From the NCBI GenBank assembly GCA_029008095.1, contig JAQXJB010000052.1, positions 124,001 to 188,000 on the forward strand: DNA of 64,000 bases, written 5' to 3'. The notes beneath the pieces are model-generated. The model worked only from the letters and a program-made list of their open reading frames with translations, did no database searches and was not told the DNA's origin. The stretch's first letter is position 1, and each line of letters opens with the position of its first letter. Positions 60,654 to 64,000 of this stretch are shown piece after piece. Both the position numbers and the translations under genes were made by a program. This stretch comes from Clostridiales bacterium. Lineage in GTDB: Bacteria; Bacillota; Clostridia; Oscillospirales; Oscillospiraceae.

Positions 60654-62333
60654 TCAGAAAAGGCCGACGATCTTTCCGTTCTCGTCGATATCGATCTTCT
60701 CAGCCGCAGGCACCTTTGGCAGACCGGGCATCTTCATTATAGAGCCGGCAATGGCTACCACGAATCCGGCGGAGGCATTCACGATGACCTGACGCACCTT
60801 TATGCGGAAGCCCTCCGGACGCCCCAGCAGATGCTCGTCGTCAGAGAGTGAGTACGGAGTCTTGGCCATGCAGATGGGCAAATTGCCATAGCCGAGGCGC
60901 TCCAGATTTGCCATTTCCTTCAGCGCGGCTTCTGAGAAATCAACGCCTGCCGCGCCATAGATGCGGGTGGCGATAGACTCGATCTTCTTTGCAAGGGGCT
61001 GATCCAGCTCGTAGCTGTAAGTGAAGTTCTTGGCTTTACCCTCTTCGCAGATACGGACTACTTCCTCAGCCAGCTCAATGCCGCCTTCGCCGCCCTTGCC
61101 CCATACCTCGGAGAGCTTTACGTTTACGCCCAACTCCTGGCACTTGCGGGTGACAAGCTCGATCTCGGCGTCGGTATCGTTATTAAAGCGGTTGATGGCT
61201 ACAACTGCCGGCAGATTAAACACCTTGGTAATGTTCTCAACATGCTTGAGAAGGTTGGGCAGGCCTCTCTCCAAAGCCTCCAGATTTTCCTTGCCCACGT
61301 CGTTCTTATGAACGCCGCCGTTATATTTCAGAGCCTTGATGGTGGCAACGATGATGACGGCATCCGGCATAAGGCCGGAAAGGCGGCACTTGATATTCAG
61401 GAATTTCTCCGCTCCGAGGTCAGCGCCGAAGCCTGCCTCAGTGACCACATAGTCGCCCAGCTTGAGGGCGGTGGTGGTAGCAATAACAGAGTTGCAGCCG
61501 TGAGCAATATTGGCGAAGGGGCCGCCGTGGATGAGGCAGGGAGTTCCTTCAAGAGTCTGAACCAGATTGGGATTGATAGCGTCCTTCAGGAGGACAGCCA
61601 TTGCGCCCTGGGCTTTGAGCTGGCCCGCAGTGACAGGCTCGCCTTTATAGGTATACCCAATGAGAATATTCGCAAAACGTGCCTTCAGGTCCTGAAGGTT
61701 ATCGGCCAGGCAGAGAGCCGCCATTACCTCGCTGGCAACGGTAATATCAAAGCCGTCCTCGCGGGGCGAACCCTGAGTCTTGCCGCCCAGACCGTCAACG
61801 ATATTGCGGAGCTGGCGGTCATTCATATCCACACAGCGTCTCCAGATGATGCGCCGGGGATCGATATTGAGCTCGTTGCCCTGATAAATATGGTTATCTA
61901 TCATGGCTGCCAGCAGGTTATTGGCAGCAGTGATAGCATGGAAGTCTCCGGTAAAGTGGAGGTTTATGTCCTCCATAGGCACAACCTGCGCGTATCCGCC
62001 GCCTGCCGCGCCGCCCTTGATGCCGAAAACGGGGCCAAGAGAAGGCTCACGAAGGGAAAGAACTGTCTTCTTTCCGATGCGGGTGAGAGCATCGCCCACG
62101 CCAACGGTAGTAGTGGTCTTGCCTTCCCCTGCGGGTGTCGGGTTAACGGCAGTGACCAGGATAAGCTTAGCCTTATGGCCTGCAGGGGCCTTGATGGTGT
62201 TATAGTCCACCTTCGCCTTATACTTACCGTAGCAATCATACTGTTCCTCGGTAAGGCCGAGCTTAGCAGCAATTTTACTGATATGCTGGGGCTGTATAGA
62301 CTGTGCTATCTCTATGTCTGTTTTAAACGCCAT
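60654..62333 (-). CDS. fhs: Formate-tetrahydrofolate ligase
   Basis: 559 aa. It makes 10-formyl-THF from formate, THF and ATP, for one-carbon supply or the Wood-Ljungdahl methyl branch. The nucleotide loop [13 protein letters not shown] is near residue 70; [20 protein letters not shown] and [17 protein letters not shown] are signature blocks. Length is normal. GGAGAAGG before the ATG. Stands alone between its own promoter and a shared terminator; no THF riboswitch is visible in the short leader. Confidence 0.97.
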   Translation of the reverse strand: MAFKTDIEIAQSIQPQHISKIAAKLGLTEEQYDCYGKYKAKVDYNTIKAPAGHKAKLILVTAVNPTPAGEGKTTTTVGVGDALTRIGKKTVLSLREPSLGPVFGIKGGAAGGGYAQVVPMEDINLHFTGDFHAITAANNLLAAMIDNHIYQGNELNIDPRRIIWRRCVDMNDRQLRNIVDGLGGKTQGSPREDGFDITVASEVMAALCLADNLQDLKARFANILIGYTYKGEPVTAGQLKAQGAMAVLLKDAINPNLVQTLEGTPCLIHGGPFANIAHGCNSVIATTTALKLGDYVVTEAGFGADLGAEKFLNIKCRLSGLMPDAVIIVATIKALKYNGGVHKNDVGKENLEALERGLPNLLKHVENITKVFNLPAVVAINRFNNDTDAEIELVTRKCQELGVNVKLSEVWGKGGEGGIELAEEVVRICEEGKAKNFTYSYELDQPLAKKIESIATRIYGAAGVDFSEAALKEMANLERLGYGNLPICMAKTPYSLSDDEHLLGRPEGFRIKVRQVIVNASAGFVVAIAGSIMKMPGLPKVPAAEKIDIDENGKIVGLF

Positions 62334-62386
62334 TTTTTCCTTCTCCTCTCATTGGTTCAAGCATTATTGAACATGCTCGCAACCGT

Positions 62387-62415
62387 ATTCTAACTTTAAC
62401 CCCTATATTTGTCAA
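62387..62415 (-). promoter_or_regulatory. Sigma-A promoter of fhs
   Basis: Minus-strand TTGACA (62410-62415), 17 nt, TAGAAT (62387-62392), giving a leader of about 50 nt. The rest of the 290-nt gap up to lysC (62416-62585) is A/T-rich with no credible gene. Confidence 0.8.
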
Positions 62416-62585
62416 TAGATTGACAGTCCGCCTCCGACTTTTCGTCTCTTCGTATCAAAAAAACTGTTTTAAATTGGTCGTTGTTATATACTATTTTCAT
62501 TTTCCTTTCAAAAAATACAATATTTTCACGTTTGCTGTTTTTCTGAATACAACATACTGTATAAGCTGTTTCGCATGAAGTCAAG

Positions 62586-62613
62586 AAAAACGGCGTGGCC
62601 AAAGCCACGCCGT
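62586..62613 (-). terminator. Intrinsic terminator after lysC
   Basis: ACGGCGTGGC/GCCACGCCGT stem with a 4-nt loop and TTTTTC tail on the minus strand. Confidence 0.9.
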
Positions 62614-62623
62614 CCAGTTCACT

Positions 62624-63961
62624 TTATTTTACGAATTCATTGTAAATAGCCCTGAGAGCCTTCTCAAAATCCTTGTCATCAATACCGATGATAATATTTA
62701 TTTCGCTGGAGCCCTGATCTATCATACGGATATTGATTCCCGCATTCGCAATGGCTGTGACCACGCGCGAGGCAGTACCCTTGTTATTGACCATGCCGCG
62801 TCCAACGACGGCCAGCAGAGCCAGGCCATCCTCAAAGCCTATATACTCAGGCAGGCAGGATGCGCAGATGGCATTCATTATGCGGCTGCGCTGCTCGCTG
62901 CTTATTTCACCGGAAAGGACCACGCTCATGGTGTCTATGCCGGAGGGCAGATGTTCAAAGGTGATGCCCTCATTCTCAATGGCAGTGAGCACGCGGCGGC
63001 CAAAGCCGATTTCCGCGTTCATGTGGGCCTTTTCAATGTTGAGAACACAGAAGCCCTTTTTGCCTGCAACTCCGGTGATAACATTCTTTTCGTCAGCAAT
63101 GTCGGAGCCGTTGGGGACAATCATAGTACCCTTGTCCTCAGGACAGTTGGTGTTGCGGATATTTATCGGTATCTTGGCGGCGCGGACGGGGAAAATGGAA
63201 TCCTCATGGAGGACTGTTGCGCCCATGTAGGCCAGCTCGCGCAGCTCATGATATGTAATGTTCTCTATACCCTTGGGGTTATCAACGATGCGGGGATCAG
63301 CCATCAGAAATCCGGACACGTCCGTCCAGTTCTCATAAAGGCTTGCACGGGCGGCGCGGGCCACGATGGAACCGGTGATATCGCTGCCGCCGCGGGAGAA
63401 GGTCTTTATAGTGCCGTTAGGCATTGAACCGTAGAAGCCGGGCACAACCGCGCGGTAATGCTTTTTAAGCTCGGCATGGAGTATCTTATCGGTAGTCTCG
63501 CTATCGAAGCTGCCATCCTCGGCAAAGCATATAACTCCGGCTGCGTCTATAAAATCGAAGCCAAGGAGCTTTGAGAGAATAAGGCCATTAAGATACTCGC
63601 CCCGGCTGGCGGCATAGTCACGACCGGCATGGAGCGCAAAAGAGGCCTTGATGTTCTCAAATTCTTTGGAAAGATCGATGTCGATTCCCAAACCTTCTAT
63701 GATGAGCTGATATCTCTCCTCTATCTTTGAGAAGGCTTCGTCTATATTATCGCCCTTAGAGGCCATATTGTAGCACTCATAGAGCATATCAGTGACCTTG
63801 TTATCGGTGGCGAAGCGCTTTCCCGGAGCGGATGGCACGACATAGCGGCGCTCCGGCTCTGCCAGTATGATCTTCTCAACCATTTTGAAGTGCTCAGCGT
63901 CGGCAAGGGAGCTGCCGCCAAACTTCACTACCTTTACATTATCCAACATATCAGGACTCAT
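62624..63961 (-). CDS. lysC: Aspartate kinase
   Basis: 445 aa. It phosphorylates aspartate in the first step of Lys/Thr/Met/DAP synthesis. N-terminal VVKFGGSSLADAEHF, the TFSRGGSDITGSIVARA block of the kinase domain, and two C-terminal ACT domains (VLNIEKAHMNAEIGFGRRVL; LAVVGRGMVNNKGTASRVVT). Starts at ATG 63961 (AGGAAAGGA upstream) or ATG 63949. Any lysine riboswitch would lie beyond the window edge. Confidence 0.96.
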   Translation of the reverse strand: MSPDMLDNVKVVKFGGSSLADAEHFKMVEKIILAEPERRYVVPSAPGKRFATDNKVTDMLYECYNMASKGDNIDEAFSKIEERYQLIIEGLGIDIDLSKEFENIKASFALHAGRDYAASRGEYLNGLILSKLLGFDFIDAAGVICFAEDGSFDSETTDKILHAELKKHYRAVVPGFYGSMPNGTIKTFSRGGSDITGSIVARAARASLYENWTDVSGFLMADPRIVDNPKGIENITYHELRELAYMGATVLHEDSIFPVRAAKIPINIRNTNCPEDKGTMIVPNGSDIADEKNVITGVAGKKGFCVLNIEKAHMNAEIGFGRRVLTAIENEGITFEHLPSGIDTMSVVLSGEISSEQRSRIMNAICASCLPEYIGFEDGLALLAVVGRGMVNNKGTASRVVTAIANAGINIRMIDQGSSEINIIIGIDDKDFEKALRAIYNEFVK

Positions 63962-64000
63962 TCCTTTCCTATCCCCAAAACCCGCCCATCAGGGCAGAAT
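63962..64000. other. Upstream edge of lysC
   Basis: 39 nt to the end of the window: the lysC ribosome-binding region and a short leader piece containing CCCGCCCATCAGGGC. Too short to interpret. Confidence 0.5.

Noticed and set aside
61242..62393. A 383-codon plus-strand frame antisense to fhs
   Set aside because: fhs is full length with all family motifs; the antisense frame has no signals and reads into the fhs promoter.
62334..62590. THF riboswitch upstream of fhs
   Set aside because: The leader after the mapped promoter is only about 50 nt and shows no THF-riboswitch core.
62396..62608. A 70-codon minus-strand frame between lysC and fhs
   Set aside because: It overlaps the lysC terminator and the fhs -35, has no ribosome-binding site and no recognisable sequence.
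1..64000. CRISPR array, insertion sequence with transposase, prophage or integrase genes
   Set aside because: No regularly spaced direct repeats and no transposase, integrase or phage structural motifs were found on either strand.

Overview
The window looks like chromosomal core DNA of an endospore-forming Clostridia member, most likely Oscillospiraceae-like. That placement is inference, based on the complete spoIIIAA-AH operon, the SpoIVFA/SpoIVFB-type pair, the gdpP-rplI-dnaB and ffh-rpsP-khpA-rimM-trmD blocks, and a ClpE-type Hsp100. Coding density is high. There is no rRNA, complete tRNA, CRISPR array, transposase, phage gene or plasmid function. About 67 protein genes can be read. hpt is cut by the left edge.

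Layout. 0-5.4 kb (minus): gdpP-rplI-dnaB-tilS-hpt (c-di-AMP turnover, ribosome, replication, tRNA modification). 5.5-8.1 kb (plus): an NSS-type symporter and a URO-D superfamily gene with an exact consensus promoter. 8.1-13.4 kb (minus): an M16 peptidase pair, lgt, an acidic coiled-coil protein and azlCD. 13.7-17.5 kb (plus): ylxM-ffh-rpsP-khpA-rimM-trmD. 17.5-35 kb (minus): clpE-like, pgsA, cvpA-like, an ECF transporter energising module with truA, a SAM methyltransferase, ispA-xseB-xseA-nusB, asp23 and the whole spoIIIA operon. 35-36.8 kb: a foldback repeat element and a MATE exporter. 37-44.4 kb (minus): a cysteine desulfurase/DUF3343 pair and tig-clpP-clpX-lon. 44.5-50.6 kb (minus): rplS, lepB-rbgA-rnhB-yraN, an M19 dipeptidase, thrC and a phosphoesterase. 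50.7-54.8 kb (minus): the TIGR03960/TIGR03936 radical SAM pair and the SpoIVF-like pair. 55-60.5 kb (plus): an MBOAT/DHHW acetylation pair, then ArsR-pseudoATPase-MBL. 60.6-64 kb (minus): fhs and lysC.

The best candidate for an undescribed system is at 57.7-60.5 kb. A CadC/SmtB-type metal sensor with both classical metal sites abuts a P1B-type ATPase homologue. The homologue keeps the whole transmembrane zinc site (CPC, Lys, Asp) but has lost the A-domain with TGE, has DKSDA in place of DKTGT, and has GNSSS in place of GDGxND. The frame is open from end to end, so this looks like a conserved pseudo-ATPase rather than a decaying gene. A perfect 7-1-7 palindrome fills the -35/-10 spacer in front of the sensor gene, and an MBL-fold hydrolase follows.

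Other structure that genes do not explain: two families of extragenic palindromes sit directly upstream of start codons. One has a tRNA T-arm-like hairpin (ffh, spoIIIAA, lon) and the other a GCCGC/GCGGC hairpin (truA, ecfA2, xseB). A 279-bp element with 27-bp terminal inverted repeats separates the MATE gene from spoIIIAA. The usual trmD-rplS linkage is broken in a way that suggests an inversion.
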